Shown here in pieces: positions 18,653 through 28,577 of a DNA stretch of 64,000 bases. The notes below the pieces were generated by a model, which saw nothing but the letters and a program-made list of their open reading frames with translations, was not told where the DNA came from and did no database searches. The first letter of the stretch is position 1. Every line of letters begins with the position of its first letter. Both the position numbers and the translations under genes were made by a program. The stretch comes from Microcystis wesenbergii NRERC-220 (lineage in GTDB: Bacteria > Cyanobacteriota > Cyanobacteriia > Cyanobacteriales > Microcystaceae), in the NCBI RefSeq assembly GCF_032027425.1, contig NZ_JAVSJA010000001.1, positions 4,352,001-4,416,000 on the forward strand. The letters are read 5' to 3'.

Positions 18653-19603
18653 ATGGCTACTCATATTGTTACTGGTGTCGCGGGTTTTATCGGTTCTAAC
18701 TTGGCAGAAAAGCTTTTAGAACAAGGAGATCAGGTGATCGGCATCGATCAATTTAACGATTATTACGACCCCAGTTTAAAGCGCAAAAATGCCCATATTC
18801 TAGCCAAATATCCCGAATTTAAGTTAATTGAAGCGGATATACAAGCCCTTGACTGGCGACAACTGTTGCAAGGAGTAGAAGTATTATTTCATCAGGCAGC
18901 CCAAGCGGGAGTCAGAGCAAGCTGGGGTGATGGATTTCGTCAATATACCGAAAGGAATATAAATGCCACTCAAATTATTCTTGAGGCCGCTAAGGAAACC
19001 CCGTCTTTACAACGGATGGTTTTTGCTTCCACTTCCTCGGTGTATGGCAATGCGGAAACGATGCCGACTCCCGAAACCCTTTGTCCCCAACCGGTTTCAC
19101 CCTACGGTATCACCAAATTAGCGGCAGAAAGACTCTGTTGGCTATATCACCAGAATTTTAACGTTCCCGTCACTGCCTTGCGTTATTTCACCGTTTATGG
19201 ACCGCGGCAACGTCCCGATATGGCTTTCCATAAGTTTTTTCAAGCAGCGATCGCAGGTAAAGCTATCGGCATCTACGGGGATGGCAAACAAACCCGGGAT
19301 TTTACCTTTATTAGCGATGCTGTAGCCGCTAATTTAGCCGCTGCCGTAGTCCCGGAAGCGGTGGGTGAGGTGTTTAATATTGGTGGTGGTAGTCGCGTGG
19401 TATTGTTGGATGTCTTGGATACCATGGCAAAAGTCATCGGTAAACCTATCGAGCGATCGCATCAAGGACTCGCCCGGGGAGATGCCCGTCACACCGCCGC
19501 CGATGTCACCAAAGCCCGTACTATTCTAGGTTATAACCCCCAAGTTTCTTTAGCCGAAGGATTAGCCCAAGAATGGCAGTGGATTCAGGAATTATATTGT
19601 TAA
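18653..19603 (+). CDS. NAD-dependent epimerase (UDP-glucuronate 4-epimerase-like)
   Basis: An extended short-chain dehydrogenase of 316 residues acting on nucleotide sugars. It has the NAD-binding GVAGFIG (8-14), the FASTSSVYGN catalytic strand, the SPYGITK active-site Tyr and Lys, and the YFTVYGPRQRPDMAF segment found in UDP-glucuronate 4-epimerases. Its product would be UDP-galacturonate for surface polysaccharide, which suits ugd later in the window. UDP-glucose or CDP-sugar substrates cannot be excluded. Confidence 0.88.
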   Translation: MATHIVTGVAGFIGSNLAEKLLEQGDQVIGIDQFNDYYDPSLKRKNAHILAKYPEFKLIEADIQALDWRQLLQGVEVLFHQAAQAGVRASWGDGFRQYTERNINATQIILEAAKETPSLQRMVFASTSSVYGNAETMPTPETLCPQPVSPYGITKLAAERLCWLYHQNFNVPVTALRYFTVYGPRQRPDMAFHKFFQAAIAGKAIGIYGDGKQTRDFTFISDAVAANLAAAVVPEAVGEVFNIGGGSRVVLLDVLDTMAKVIGKPIERSHQGLARGDARHTAADVTKARTILGYNPQVSLAEGLAQEWQWIQELYC

Positions 19604-19626
19604 CGGGGGCAATATCCTTAATAATC

Positions 19627-19655
19627 AAAAAATCTCCCTGTCAAAGGGAGATTTT
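19627..19655 (+). terminator. terminator after the epimerase gene
   Basis: A stem of about ten base pairs, AAAATCTCCCT / AGGGAGATTTT, with a five-base loop and ending in T residues, starts 24 bp after the stop codon. It is a good rho-independent-type hairpin. Confidence 0.7.
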
Positions 19656-19667
19656 GGGCAATATCTA

Positions 19668-19843
19668 GGGCTGGCTGAATAAATCTAAAAACCTTGTTGG
19701 GTAAGACTTTTAGACTTTTTGGAAGACTCCCTCAAAATCGGTAAAACCCTACACCCCACACCCCACCCCCCCCTGCCACCCCGATGTCGGGGGGGTTGGG
19801 GGGGCCACACCCTACCCCCACGAAAAAATTTTTCAGCAAACCC
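19668..19843. mobile_element. family A small inverted-repeat element, copy 2
   Basis: It is flanked by identical hexamers TATCTA (19662-19667 and 19844-19849). It begins GGGCTGGCTGAATAAATCTA and ends TTTTTCAGCAAACCC. The internal TAAAACCCTACACCCC segment matches copies 3, 5 and 6, though this copy lacks part of the core. No coding capacity. Confidence 0.75.
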
Positions 19844-19867
19844 TATCTAGGGTTATCCCCCGACAAA

Positions 19868-20809
19868 TTACACCAATTTCAGATCGGGATAATTGGCGAG
19901 AATGTCATCTTGACTGAGAATATCACCCTCGCTTTGGGGAGTCCAAATCACTTCTACTGCTAAAAGTCGATCGCCTCCCATACTACCAATTTGTTGCAGG
20001 GCCTGTTTCAAGTCTTGGGAATCATTAATTTTGGCTAGGGAAAATTTACCAACAATGCCGGCTAAAATAGTCACCAAAATATAGCCTTCCGGTGCGTTTT
20101 TGGCTAATTCTCCAGCCGATTCGGGTAAAATATTTTCTGTAGAACCTTGACGCAGTTGATTATTGTAATTAGTTAAGGTTTCCGCCGTTAGTTTACCGCG
20201 TTCGTTGAGGGACCACTGATTAAACTTCGCTTCTGCACTGCTGAGGCTGGTTTGCTGGCAATCGACGTTACCATAAACCCAGTATTCCGGATGACGTAAC
20301 AGGGCGAGGGCGGATTCTTGTAAGACATCAACGCGCCCCTCGGAGGTGCTAGTATCCACAGTTAGGGCGATTTGATTTAATTCTTGTTGCAGATAACGGG
20401 CATTAGCCAACAAACCCACCTGTACTTTAGCCACGGAGACGGTTTCATAACCGGATTCTATCGTCATACCATTCTCATCACTGCCTCCACCACTACGGAA
20501 AGCATTAACGAGGAAATTGGCAATAGCAAAAAAGATTAACAGAGAAATTAAGCCACCGCCACCACCACCCCAAAAGAAGGGTAAGAGGAAGGGAAAACCA
20601 ATACCTCCACCGTAACCGGGGGAACTGTAACCACCACCTCTAGAAGGGCTAATACTGCGACTAGGGGCGCGAAAACTACCGCCCCCCATTCTACCCCCCG
20701 ATGCCGCCAAAGCACTGGGAATAGAACCGAAAATCAGCGTTGTCACTAATCCTAGAACTAATAGCGGCTTGGCAAGCGCTCGAACTTTAGTTAAAATTTT
20801 GTCAATCAT
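19868..20809 (-). CDS. DUF1517 family membrane-associated protein
   Basis: A 313-residue protein with an N-terminal signal or membrane segment (LLVLGLVTTLIFGSIPSALAA), a Gly/Ser-rich stretch (SGGRMGGGSFRAP, GGGYSSPGYGGG) followed by a hydrophobic segment, then a soluble C-terminal domain of about 200 residues. This layout is that of DUF1517 proteins, found in cyanobacteria and plastids and thought to sit at the thylakoid or inner envelope membrane. The biochemical role is unknown. Confidence 0.82.
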   Translation of the reverse strand: MIDKILTKVRALAKPLLVLGLVTTLIFGSIPSALAASGGRMGGGSFRAPSRSISPSRGGGYSSPGYGGGIGFPFLLPFFWGGGGGGLISLLIFFAIANFLVNAFRSGGGSDENGMTIESGYETVSVAKVQVGLLANARYLQQELNQIALTVDTSTSEGRVDVLQESALALLRHPEYWVYGNVDCQQTSLSSAEAKFNQWSLNERGKLTAETLTNYNNQLRQGSTENILPESAGELAKNAPEGYILVTILAGIVGKFSLAKINDSQDLKQALQQIGSMGGDRLLAVEVIWTPQSEGDILSQDDILANYPDLKLV

Positions 20810-20990
20810 AAGAACACCGAAGCAACCCTTTATTTACTAGGATAACGAGTTTCTCGGTCAGGGATAAACAAATCCCCAATAGGGATAACCGAATCAGTTA
20901 TCAGTGATCAGTTATCAGTGATCAGATTTGAGTTTTCAGTTCACTGTTTACTGTTTACTGATCACTGACAAAACCCCCACCCCGAAATTT

Positions 20991-22250
20991 ATGACTTGGA
21001 ATTTCTCCTCTCCCACGGATTCGCCCTTATGCGATCGCGAAGTACCCTTAGAAAGTCATCATCTCTGGGGTAAACGTATTGCTTTACTGGTAACGGGAGG
21101 GATTGCGGCCATGAAAGCGCCGCTAATTGCCCGATCTTTGCGGAAATTCGGGGCTACAGTCGTGGCTTTTGTCTCGGAAGAAGCTTTAAGATACGTCACT
21201 AGGGAAGCTTTGGAATGGAGTACGCTTAATCCCGTAGTTAGTCAATTAACGGCAAAAGCAGAACATTTAAGCGATCAATCTCCCTTTGATCTTTATTTAG
21301 TCGCCCCCGCTACCTATAACACGATTAATAAGTTTCGTTACGGAATCGCTGACGGAGTGATCACTTCATGCTTGGCCTCGGCCTTGGGACGACAGGAAAA
21401 GGGAAAAACTAAAATTCTGCTTGTCCCCACCATGCACGGCAGTTTACATAATGCTATTCTGACTGAATCTTTGCAAACTCTCGATCGCTGGGGAGTAGAG
21501 ATTATGCCACCCCGGGATGATTACGGTAAGCACAATCTCCCCGGAGAAAAAGAGATTACCGTGGCAGCCTGTGGGATTCTCAGTAATTCTGTCCTGAAAA
21601 ATATGCCGATTTTAGTCACTGGTGGACCCACACCCGTGATTATCGATAATATTCGTCGTTTAACCAATCGTTTTACTGGACAATTAGGAGTCGCTATTGC
21701 AGAAGAATTATACCTGCGCGGGGCAAAGGTGCAATTAATCCACGGACGCGGCAGCTATACACCCCCCGCTTATTTACCCCACGAAATTATTGAAACTTAT
21801 GACGAGTATCTAGGGAAGGTGATGGGAGAATTAGAGAGTAAAAATTATAAATTTGGCATTTTCTCGGCAGCAGTGGCAGATTATCGCTTAGAAAGCCCTT
21901 TTTATGGTAAGATTCCCAGTGGTGGGCAGTTAAATCTTAATTTTGTGCCGACGGAAAAAGTGATTGACAAGGTGAGAGAAAATTTTCCCGATTTAGGGAT
22001 GGTGACTTTCAAGTATCAGGAGGGAGTCAGTCAGGAAGAGTTACTGGAAATCGCCCGTAAACGCCTAGAAAAGGGCTATCAGGCCGTTATTGCTAATAGG
22101 GGTGAGGAAAAGGGCGATCAAGGGGAACAGGTGGCTTATTTGGTCACAAAAGCGGCACTGGGGAAATTTATCGGTAAAAAAGCGATCGCTATTGGCATCG
22201 CCGAATATTTAGAAGAGCGAGCCAAAAATGTTACAATCAAAAAAATTTAA
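20991..22250 (+). CDS. coaBC: phosphopantothenoylcysteine decarboxylase / phosphopantothenate-cysteine ligase
   Basis: A bifunctional coenzyme A biosynthesis enzyme. Residues 28-210 form the flavin-dependent decarboxylase (ALLVTGGIAAMKAP, then VAPATYNTINKFRYGIADG), and residues 225-419 form the ligase (PILVTGGPTPVIIDNIRRLT, AVADYR, EKVIDKV). The start at ATG 20991 (MTWNFSSP) is preferred; the open frame extends upstream only through 7-bp-repeat-like DNA (ATCAGTGATCAGTT). The decarboxylase part is divergent from E. coli Dfp, so the name rests on the domain pair. Confidence 0.8.
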   Translation: MTWNFSSPTDSPLCDREVPLESHHLWGKRIALLVTGGIAAMKAPLIARSLRKFGATVVAFVSEEALRYVTREALEWSTLNPVVSQLTAKAEHLSDQSPFDLYLVAPATYNTINKFRYGIADGVITSCLASALGRQEKGKTKILLVPTMHGSLHNAILTESLQTLDRWGVEIMPPRDDYGKHNLPGEKEITVAACGILSNSVLKNMPILVTGGPTPVIIDNIRRLTNRFTGQLGVAIAEELYLRGAKVQLIHGRGSYTPPAYLPHEIIETYDEYLGKVMGELESKNYKFGIFSAAVADYRLESPFYGKIPSGGQLNLNFVPTEKVIDKVRENFPDLGMVTFKYQEGVSQEELLEIARKRLEKGYQAVIANRGEEKGDQGEQVAYLVTKAALGKFIGKKAIAIGIAEYLEERAKNVTIKKI

Positions 22251-22293
22251 TATTTTTTAATATTAATTTGCAAAAATTTAGGGTAACACAGTC

Positions 22294-22593
22294 ATGGGTA
22301 ACATCAACTTCGTCAAAGAGAATAAGATTGTTGTAGCGGCAGATGGGGCGAATTTACGAGAGAAAGCAATCCAGAATGGCGTTGATATCTACACTTTTGG
22401 CGGTAAATTGATGAATTGTGGCGGTTACGGTCAGTGTGGTACTTGTATAGTGGCAATTGTCGAGGGTATGGAAAATCTCTCGGCCAAAACCGACTTTGAA
22501 CAGCGCTGTCTGAAGAAAAAACCCGAAAATTATCGTTTAGCCTGTCAAACCATCGTTAATGGCCCTATTAGCGTCCAAACTAAACCAAAATAG
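22294..22593 (+). CDS. 2Fe-2S ferredoxin
   Basis: A 99-residue plant-type [2Fe-2S] ferredoxin. Cluster ligands are Cys42, Cys48 and Cys51 ([11 protein letters not shown]) and Cys84 (RLACQT), with an additional Cys72. It differs from photosynthetic PetF by its length and lower acidity, and resembles the small auxiliary ferredoxins of cyanobacteria. It lies 43 bp after coaBC on the same strand, so cotranscription is possible. The redox partner is unknown. Confidence 0.88.
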   Translation: MGNINFVKENKIVVAADGANLREKAIQNGVDIYTFGGKLMNCGGYGQCGTCIVAIVEGMENLSAKTDFEQRCLKKKPENYRLACQTIVNGPISVQTKPK

Positions 22594-22656
22594 CATTTAT
22601 CGGTTTTTAGCCGTCAGCCCGATCGGTGATCACCGATCACCGATCACTAATACAAA

Positions 22657-23097
22657 CTAACTAGGAACAATATTTAAGAAAGCATCGAAGTCTTTTAATG
22701 CTTCTTGGAATTGATTAGCAGCGAGACTAGCATCTTTCTCCTTGGCTGCCGCATCGATACGTTCAAAGTGAACGAAAAGATTTTTCGCTAACTGCTTGGC
22801 TTTTTCTTGGTCTTTGGGCAGTAAATTACGGGATAATCCTACCATTTCCTGACGCAATTGCCCCAAAGGACCGTGGATATAGGTGCGAGTATCTACCCAA
22901 TTTTTGTCAGCGATGAGGTCTTGCAAAACGCTCATTTTTTCGCGAAATCCTTCTATGGGTTGGATGTAAACCTGTAACTGTTCGATTTTTTGCGGACTGT
23001 AAACGGTGGGGATAGTTGCTTGGGGACCACTGCAACTAACCAGCAGGGTAGTAACTAGGACTAAAACTAGGGAAATAATCGAGCGAAGACGTGGCAT
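22657..23097 (-). CDS. psbQ: photosystem II lipoprotein PsbQ (CyanoQ)
   Basis: A 146-residue lumenal extrinsic photosystem II subunit. The N-terminus is a lipoprotein signal with lipobox LLVSC and acylated Cys22. The rest is a four-helix-type domain (YSPQKIEQLQVYIQPIEGFR, IHGPLGQLRQEMVGL, LFVHFERIDAAAKEKD). The ATG at 23097 is preferred over 23121, because it places a short basic N-terminus (MPRLRS) before the hydrophobic stretch. CyanoQ stabilises the oxygen-evolving complex. Confidence 0.85.
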   Translation of the reverse strand: MPRLRSIISLVLVLVTTLLVSCSGPQATIPTVYSPQKIEQLQVYIQPIEGFREKMSVLQDLIADKNWVDTRTYIHGPLGQLRQEMVGLSRNLLPKDQEKAKQLAKNLFVHFERIDAAAKEKDASLAANQFQEALKDFDAFLNIVPS

Positions 23098-23247
23098 TGG
23101 TTTATATGTACTATTTAACAAACTATTGACGTTCTCTCCCGATAACCAGTCAAGCTATCGGGACGATTTTTACTTTATCAGGTTGTGGGATTCCCAAATC
23201 AGATTTTACTCCCAACGGCCTTGACAGTAACTCGGTGTCAATAACTA

Positions 23248-23460
23248 GGGTTTGCGGCAAAAAGTTTTTCCTGGTGGCAGGGTGTGGGGTGTGGGGTGTG
23301 GGGTGTGGGGTTTTACCAGTTTTGAGGTGGCTAATTACCTAATTTTCAGGGAAAAAGTGTCTAAATTTCCCCCCGATCACTCCCATATCCAGTACTTTTT
23401 GATTGACAAAAGGTCTAAAAGTCTTATCCAACAAGGTTTTTAGATTTATTCAGTAAGCTC
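23248..23460. mobile_element. family A small inverted-repeat element, copy 3
   Basis: It is flanked by exact hexamers TAACTA (23242-23247 and 23461-23466). It begins GGGTTTGCGGCAAAAAGTTT and ends in GATTTATTCAGTAAGCTC. The core contains GTGTGGG repeats and AGTTTTGAGGTGGCTAATTACC-like sequence shared with copies 4 to 6. The right-hand duplication contains the TAG stop of the downstream minus-strand flavoprotein gene. Confidence 0.8.
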
Positions 23461-23463
23461 TAA

Positions 23464-24594
23464 CTAGAGCTTAAACTGTTTCATAAAAGCTCGATCAATC
23501 CGATCTTTCCATAACCATAATAACGGCGATTGCCATGCGAAACCGCCCCAAGATGCGATCGCTTGTTGGTCTCCTGTCCCGATTAAACTCAGATAATTTT
23601 TCTGGGGAAAATAGGGTTTTAGGGGCTGATTTTGCAGAATTCTTGCTAAATTATCGAACAGGGGTTTTCCTTGTCGGACGGCAAAAACTCCCGCTTTCGG
23701 ACGGGGATAATCTGGAATCGTGGCAATATCTCCCACGGCAAAAATATGGGGATGGGAAAGAGATTGCAGATAATTATTCACTAAAATAAACCCTTTTTCA
23801 TCTGTCAGTAATCCTGACGCTTTAATCCAACTAGGGGCCGAGGCAGTCGTTACCCAAATTGTATAATACGTGGGTAAAACTAACCCCGATGAACAGATAA
23901 TCTGATCTGCTTGCACTGCCGTCACATCCGTTGATAAATATAATCTAATTCCCCTTTGTTGACAAATATTCTCTAAACGTTGACCGACCCAATTATTATG
24001 GGCCGGTAGTAGTTTTTTTCCTCGATGAATTAGAGATAAATTCAAATTACTGCTAGAGTTGAGAATTTTGGCCAAACGGGACTGCATATTTAAAGCTAAT
24101 TCAACTCCGCCTGCACCACCACCAACAATGACGATATTGAGAGGATTATTAGGGTTACTAACCGCTTTTTTGAGGATTTCTTGCCATCCTTCCCGAAAAA
24201 TCGGCACCGGTTTGGCGGGAATAGTGTACTCTTGAGCGCCGATAACATTATCTACTGCCGGGATGCTGCCGATATCGATCGAGAGATAATCAAAGGGAAT
24301 CGGTGAAGAATTATGACAAATTACTTGACATTTTTCCGTATCTATGAAATTAGCCTTGTCTAAACAGAATTGCGCTTGAGAATACCTAGCTAGAGAAGGT
24401 AAATCGATATGAGTCTCAGCAAAATCATAAAAACCGGCGATGTGGCCGGGTAACATTCCCGAATAGGGGGTATGGGTGACATCGGTAATTAAAGTTAATT
24501 GAACGTTTTTTAGGGGTGATTGCCCCCAAAGACGAAGAGCGATCGCATGACTATGGCCACCACCGATAAAAACCAAGCGCTTGACTAAATCCAT
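23464..24594 (-). CDS. FAD-dependent pyridine nucleotide oxidoreductase (NDH-2 / SelD-associated type)
   Basis: A 376-residue flavoprotein with an N-terminal FAD site (LVFIGGGHSHAIALRLWG), a central NAD(P)-binding site (IVIVGGGAGGVELALNM) and the late FAD motif HIFAVGDIATI. GGGHSH is typical of the oxidoreductase found alone or fused to selenide water dikinase in cyanobacteria; no SelD domain follows here. The quinone or sulfide acceptor is not predictable. Its stop codon lies inside a family A target duplication, yet the original stop appears to be preserved. Confidence 0.82.
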   Translation of the reverse strand: MDLVKRLVFIGGGHSHAIALRLWGQSPLKNVQLTLITDVTHTPYSGMLPGHIAGFYDFAETHIDLPSLARYSQAQFCLDKANFIDTEKCQVICHNSSPIPFDYLSIDIGSIPAVDNVIGAQEYTIPAKPVPIFREGWQEILKKAVSNPNNPLNIVIVGGGAGGVELALNMQSRLAKILNSSSNLNLSLIHRGKKLLPAHNNWVGQRLENICQQRGIRLYLSTDVTAVQADQIICSSGLVLPTYYTIWVTTASAPSWIKASGLLTDEKGFILVNNYLQSLSHPHIFAVGDIATIPDYPRPKAGVFAVRQGKPLFDNLARILQNQPLKPYFPQKNYLSLIGTGDQQAIASWGGFAWQSPLLWLWKDRIDRAFMKQFKL

Positions 24595-24813
24595 AAAAAA
24601 AGGGGATTGCTGCCGGAAAAGTTAAATTCTAATGAATATATCTTCTGACACAGAAATTCTGTTGCAAGATCGAGGGTAGATAGACAAAAACTCAAGGCAT
24701 CGAGGCCAGGAACTTGTAACCAATGACAGTCAATTGGGATTTTGATCTTTTCGGACTCGATATTCTTAAGTAAATTCTATCTAGTATCTTCGCTTCCCAA
24801 TAGAGAGAAGTCT

Positions 24814-26004
24814 ATGCAAGAAGTTTATATCGTGGCCGCTGTCCGGACTCCAATTGGTCGTTTTGGTGGGGGATTAATGGGATTATCCCCGGCGGATTTA
24901 GGGGCAACAGTGATGAAATCCGCCCTAGAAATCGCTAATTTGCCCCCAGAAGCCCTAGATTTGTATATTTTCGGCAATGTTTTGGGATCCGGTCATGGTC
25001 AGTTAATTCCCCGGCAAGCGGCGATTAAAGCGGGAATTCCCGTAAGCGTGGACGGATATCGGGTGGATATGGTTTGTTCTTCCGGAATGATTGCCGTTAG
25101 TAACGCTGCCACCTCAATTCGCGCTGGCGAAGCGGATCTCGTCCTCGCCGGTGGCATCGAATCCATGTCCCAAACTGGCTTTTTTCTCTCCCATCGGGCC
25201 CGGTGGGGTTATAAATTCCTTATGGGTGCGCCGGAACAATTAACCGACCTATTACTGCACGATGGCTTAACCGATGCTACCACGACTGAGGGCATGGGTT
25301 CCCAAGTTGATCGCCTCTGTCTCGATCGCGGGGTTTCTCGGCAAGCATTAGACGAAATTGCCGCCTTATCTCACCAAAGAGCGGCCACAGCCACAGAAAA
25401 AGGCTGGTTTAATGGTGAAATCGTGCCAATTGAACTTAAATCTAAGAAAGGTTCCACAATTATCGCTCAAGATGAGGGTATTCGTGCCGATAGTACCCCA
25501 GAAGGGTTAGGAAAACTGCGGCCGGCTTTTAATCCGTCGGGAGTTTTAACCGCAGGGAATAGTAGTCAGATTTCCGATGGGGCCGCCGCTATCCTTTTAG
25601 CCAGTCAAAAAGCGGTGGATCAGTACGGTTTAAAACCAATTGCCAAAATCCTTGGCGGCGCTGTGGGTGCTGGAAAAACCGATCGCTTCCCAGAATTCCC
25701 CGTCCTAGCGGTGAAAAAATTACTGGCATCTCTAGATAAAACGATCGAAGATTTCGATTTAGTGGAAAATAACGAAGCTTTTGCCTTAAATAATCTGCTT
25801 TTTGAGATGGATCTGGGGTTAGCGAGGGAAAAACAAAACGTTCACGGTGGTGCGATCGCATTGGGTCATCCCATCGGCGCTTCCGGATCGCGGATTCTGG
25901 TGACGTTAATTAATGCGTTGAAAGTACAGGATAAAACCCTCGGTATGGGGGCCATCTGTCATGGGACCGGTGGCGGAACAGCGATCGCAATTGAAAGAGT
26001 TTAG
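24814..26004 (+). CDS. phaA: acetyl-CoA acetyltransferase (beta-ketothiolase) PhaA
   Basis: Condenses two acetyl-CoA to acetoacetyl-CoA, the first step of polyhydroxybutyrate synthesis. The 396-residue thiolase has catalytic Cys88 (MVCSSGM), the His of GHPIGASGSR and the second Cys of CHGTGGG. The start is placed at ATG 24814 (MQEVYIVAA), because the family begins there; the open frame reaches 24 codons further up. phaB follows 12 bp downstream, with a GGAGG site in between, so they form an operon. Confidence 0.95.
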   Translation: MQEVYIVAAVRTPIGRFGGGLMGLSPADLGATVMKSALEIANLPPEALDLYIFGNVLGSGHGQLIPRQAAIKAGIPVSVDGYRVDMVCSSGMIAVSNAATSIRAGEADLVLAGGIESMSQTGFFLSHRARWGYKFLMGAPEQLTDLLLHDGLTDATTTEGMGSQVDRLCLDRGVSRQALDEIAALSHQRAATATEKGWFNGEIVPIELKSKKGSTIIAQDEGIRADSTPEGLGKLRPAFNPSGVLTAGNSSQISDGAAAILLASQKAVDQYGLKPIAKILGGAVGAGKTDRFPEFPVLAVKKLLASLDKTIEDFDLVENNEAFALNNLLFEMDLGLAREKQNVHGGAIALGHPIGASGSRILVTLINALKVQDKTLGMGAICHGTGGGTAIAIERV

Positions 26005-26016
26005 GAGGAAAAAGCT

Positions 26017-26733
26017 ATGGTATCTCTGGGACTAGAGGAAAAAGTTATCGTCGTTACCGGCGGAAATCGAGGCATTGGGGCGGCTATTGTCTCTCTTTTG
26101 ATAGATTTGGGGGCTAAGGTGGCCTACACGGATTTAGTCGCCGATAATCCCCAGGGTTTAGGCATTGTGGCCGACGTGACTAAGTTGGAATCCATGGAAG
26201 CGGCAGCTAAACAAATTGAAGCGGAATTGGGACCGGTTTACGGTATCGTCGCTAACGCGGGGATTACCAGAGATAACTTTTTCCCTAAATTAACGCCGCT
26301 AGATTGGGATTTAGTGATTAATGTCAACTTAAAAGGGGTTAATCACACGATTAAACCGTTTATTGAGGGAATGTATGAACGACAAGCGGGATCGATCGTT
26401 TGTATTAGTTCTATTTCCGGTGATCGCGGTAATGCCGGCCAAACTAATTACGCAGCCACAAAAGCGGCAGTTATCGGTTTAGTCAAATCCTTAGCGCGAG
26501 AAGCTGCCCGTTATAATATTCGCGCCAATGCGATTGCGCCGGGGTTTATTAACACCGAAATGACTTTAGCGATTCCCGATAAAGTTCGCGATAAAATCAC
26601 CGCCGAAATTCCCTGTCGTCGCTTCGGTGAACCCGCAGATATCGCCTGGGCAACTGCCTATTTACTCTCTCCTGTTGCCAGCAGTTATGTCTCTGGAGAA
26701 GTCCTCAGAGTTAATGGGGCCCACCACACCTAA
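26017..26733 (+). CDS. phaB: acetoacetyl-CoA reductase PhaB
   Basis: An NADPH-dependent short-chain dehydrogenase that reduces acetoacetyl-CoA to (R)-3-hydroxybutyryl-CoA. The cofactor motif GGNRGIG (15-21), NAG (80-82) and catalytic Ser132/Ser134, Tyr145 and Lys149 (YAATK) are present. The 238-residue length is normal. It is cotranscribed with phaA and followed by 7-bp repeats and a toxin-antitoxin module rather than directly by phaE. Confidence 0.94.
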   Translation: MVSLGLEEKVIVVTGGNRGIGAAIVSLLIDLGAKVAYTDLVADNPQGLGIVADVTKLESMEAAAKQIEAELGPVYGIVANAGITRDNFFPKLTPLDWDLVINVNLKGVNHTIKPFIEGMYERQAGSIVCISSISGDRGNAGQTNYAATKAAVIGLVKSLAREAARYNIRANAIAPGFINTEMTLAIPDKVRDKITAEIPCRRFGEPADIAWATAYLLSPVASSYVSGEVLRVNGAHHT

Positions 26734-26785
26734 TCAGTTATCAGTTATCAGTTATCAGTTATCAGTGGGTAAGTTATCAGTTATC
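26732..26785. repeat. ATCAGTT 7-bp repeat array after phaB
   Basis: About seven copies of ATCAGTT, the later ones imperfect, start within the last bases of phaB. The same unit recurs at about 27322-27340, 28410-28452 and 38862-38910, and as its complement GATAACT at 45703-45754. Confidence 0.85.
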
Positions 26786-26839
26786 TAATTCAAAGATGGA
26801 AAATGTGTTTGTTATTGTCCCTGCTAAGTTGCTTGATAG

Positions 26840-27323
<484 letters not shown>

Positions 27324-27402
27324 CTTATCAGTTATCAGTTATCGGGTGTAGTGTGGGTTAGTAAACTAGCGAAATTAGAGTTAAAGGAAAAGGGCAAAAA
27401 TA

Positions 27403-28383
27403 ATGGATAAACCGACACAAGCTTGGAGTGAGATGGCCGCCGATTACGTCAATCTTTGGACGGAAACTGGGGCAAAAATGTGGTCAAGTTGGTTTGATAT
27501 GATGGGGGCGATACCGACTCCTATGGGCAATATTAAACCAGAATTGCAAGAGGCAACCCAGCGCTATTTTGATAATCGGGATTTATTGATCAAATTCCTA
27601 AAATTATCGATGGAAGCTTGGGAAAGTATCTTCCCAAAAATGCAAACAGGAGAAGACTGGCAAACAATTTTAAATAATTATACCCAACAGATGCGCGGTC
27701 AACTGAATAGTTTTACTACTACCACTTCCCAAAGTAGTCAAGATGTCAGTCAACTATGGACAATTTACCTGCAACAATTGCAAAGTATCAATCATTTATG
27801 GTTCGATCCTTTCGTCCTGTCAAATGACACAATAACCAAAGCTTGGTTAGGTAATACTTCTTCCTTGATCGAACTCAATAATATCTATTGGCAGAAGTTT
27901 TATGATGAAACTTTTGGCCAATGGTTACAGATGCCTTTATTGGGATTGCCGCGAGAATTTAACCGCAAATTACTCGATAGTTTTGAAACTTGGCGCATTC
28001 TTTATCAGGCTAGTATTAACTATCAAATTGTGCTGGCTGATATTCAAGTTAAATCCTTTGAAGCTTTAACTAAAAAATTAGTTTTCCTAGCAGAAAAAGG
28101 TCAACCTGTCAAGAATTGGCGAGAATTTCAAGATGTGTGGAGTGTCGTCGCTGATGATATTTTTGAAAAGGCTTTTTGTCAACCAGAAAACCTAAAAGTC
28201 AGGGGAAAATTTATTAATTCCCTCAATGATTATCGCCTCAAACAGCAGGATTTAATGGAAGTTTACCTGCGATCAATGAATCTGCCTACCCGCAGCGAAG
28301 TCGATGAAATTCATCGGACTATCTATGAATTACGCAAAGAGGTAAAAAGTCTCAAAAAAGCTTTAGGAGAAAAAAAGCAGTAG
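27403..28383 (+). CDS. phaE: class III polyhydroxyalkanoate synthase subunit PhaE
   Basis: A 326-residue helical subunit needed for activity of the class III synthase PhaC. It has the PhaE features: an N-terminal Trp-rich segment (TQAWSEMAADYVNLWTETG), the central SFEAL and YLRSMNLPTRSEVDEIHRTI motif near the C-terminus, and a final coiled coil (LRKEVKSLKKALGEKKQ). phaC follows 194 bp downstream after a repeat-filled gap. Confidence 0.92.
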   Translation: MDKPTQAWSEMAADYVNLWTETGAKMWSSWFDMMGAIPTPMGNIKPELQEATQRYFDNRDLLIKFLKLSMEAWESIFPKMQTGEDWQTILNNYTQQMRGQLNSFTTTTSQSSQDVSQLWTIYLQQLQSINHLWFDPFVLSNDTITKAWLGNTSSLIELNNIYWQKFYDETFGQWLQMPLLGLPREFNRKLLDSFETWRILYQASINYQIVLADIQVKSFEALTKKLVFLAEKGQPVKNWREFQDVWSVVADDIFEKAFCQPENLKVRGKFINSLNDYRLKQQDLMEVYLRSMNLPTRSEVDEIHRTIYELRKEVKSLKKALGEKKQ

Positions 28384-28407
28384 AAAGTAACAATTAGTTA
28401 ATTGTGC

Positions 28408-28452
28408 TTGACAATCAGTTATCAGTTATCAGTTATCAGTTATCAGTTATCG
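28408..28452. repeat. ATCAGTT 7-bp repeat array between phaE and phaC
   Basis: Six near-perfect ATCAGTT units lie within the 194-bp phaE-phaC gap. A related CACTGATTACTGTTTACTGT stretch follows at about 28505-28538. The coding genes on each side are intact. Confidence 0.85.
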
Positions 28453-28577
28453 GATTGCAGTTTTCAGTATATAGTGTTAGGTGAAAACTTCGGAACTTTC
28501 TTTTCACTGATTACTGTTTACTGTTCACTGCTCACTGAAAAATCCCCACTTCCCCAATTCTTTAGGAGAATTAAATT

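Noticed and set aside
23464-23470. Possibility that the family A element truncated the flavoprotein and cut off a SelD domain
   Set aside because: Reading through the reconstructed empty site still gives TAG after KQFKL and no SelD text follows, so the protein end is native.
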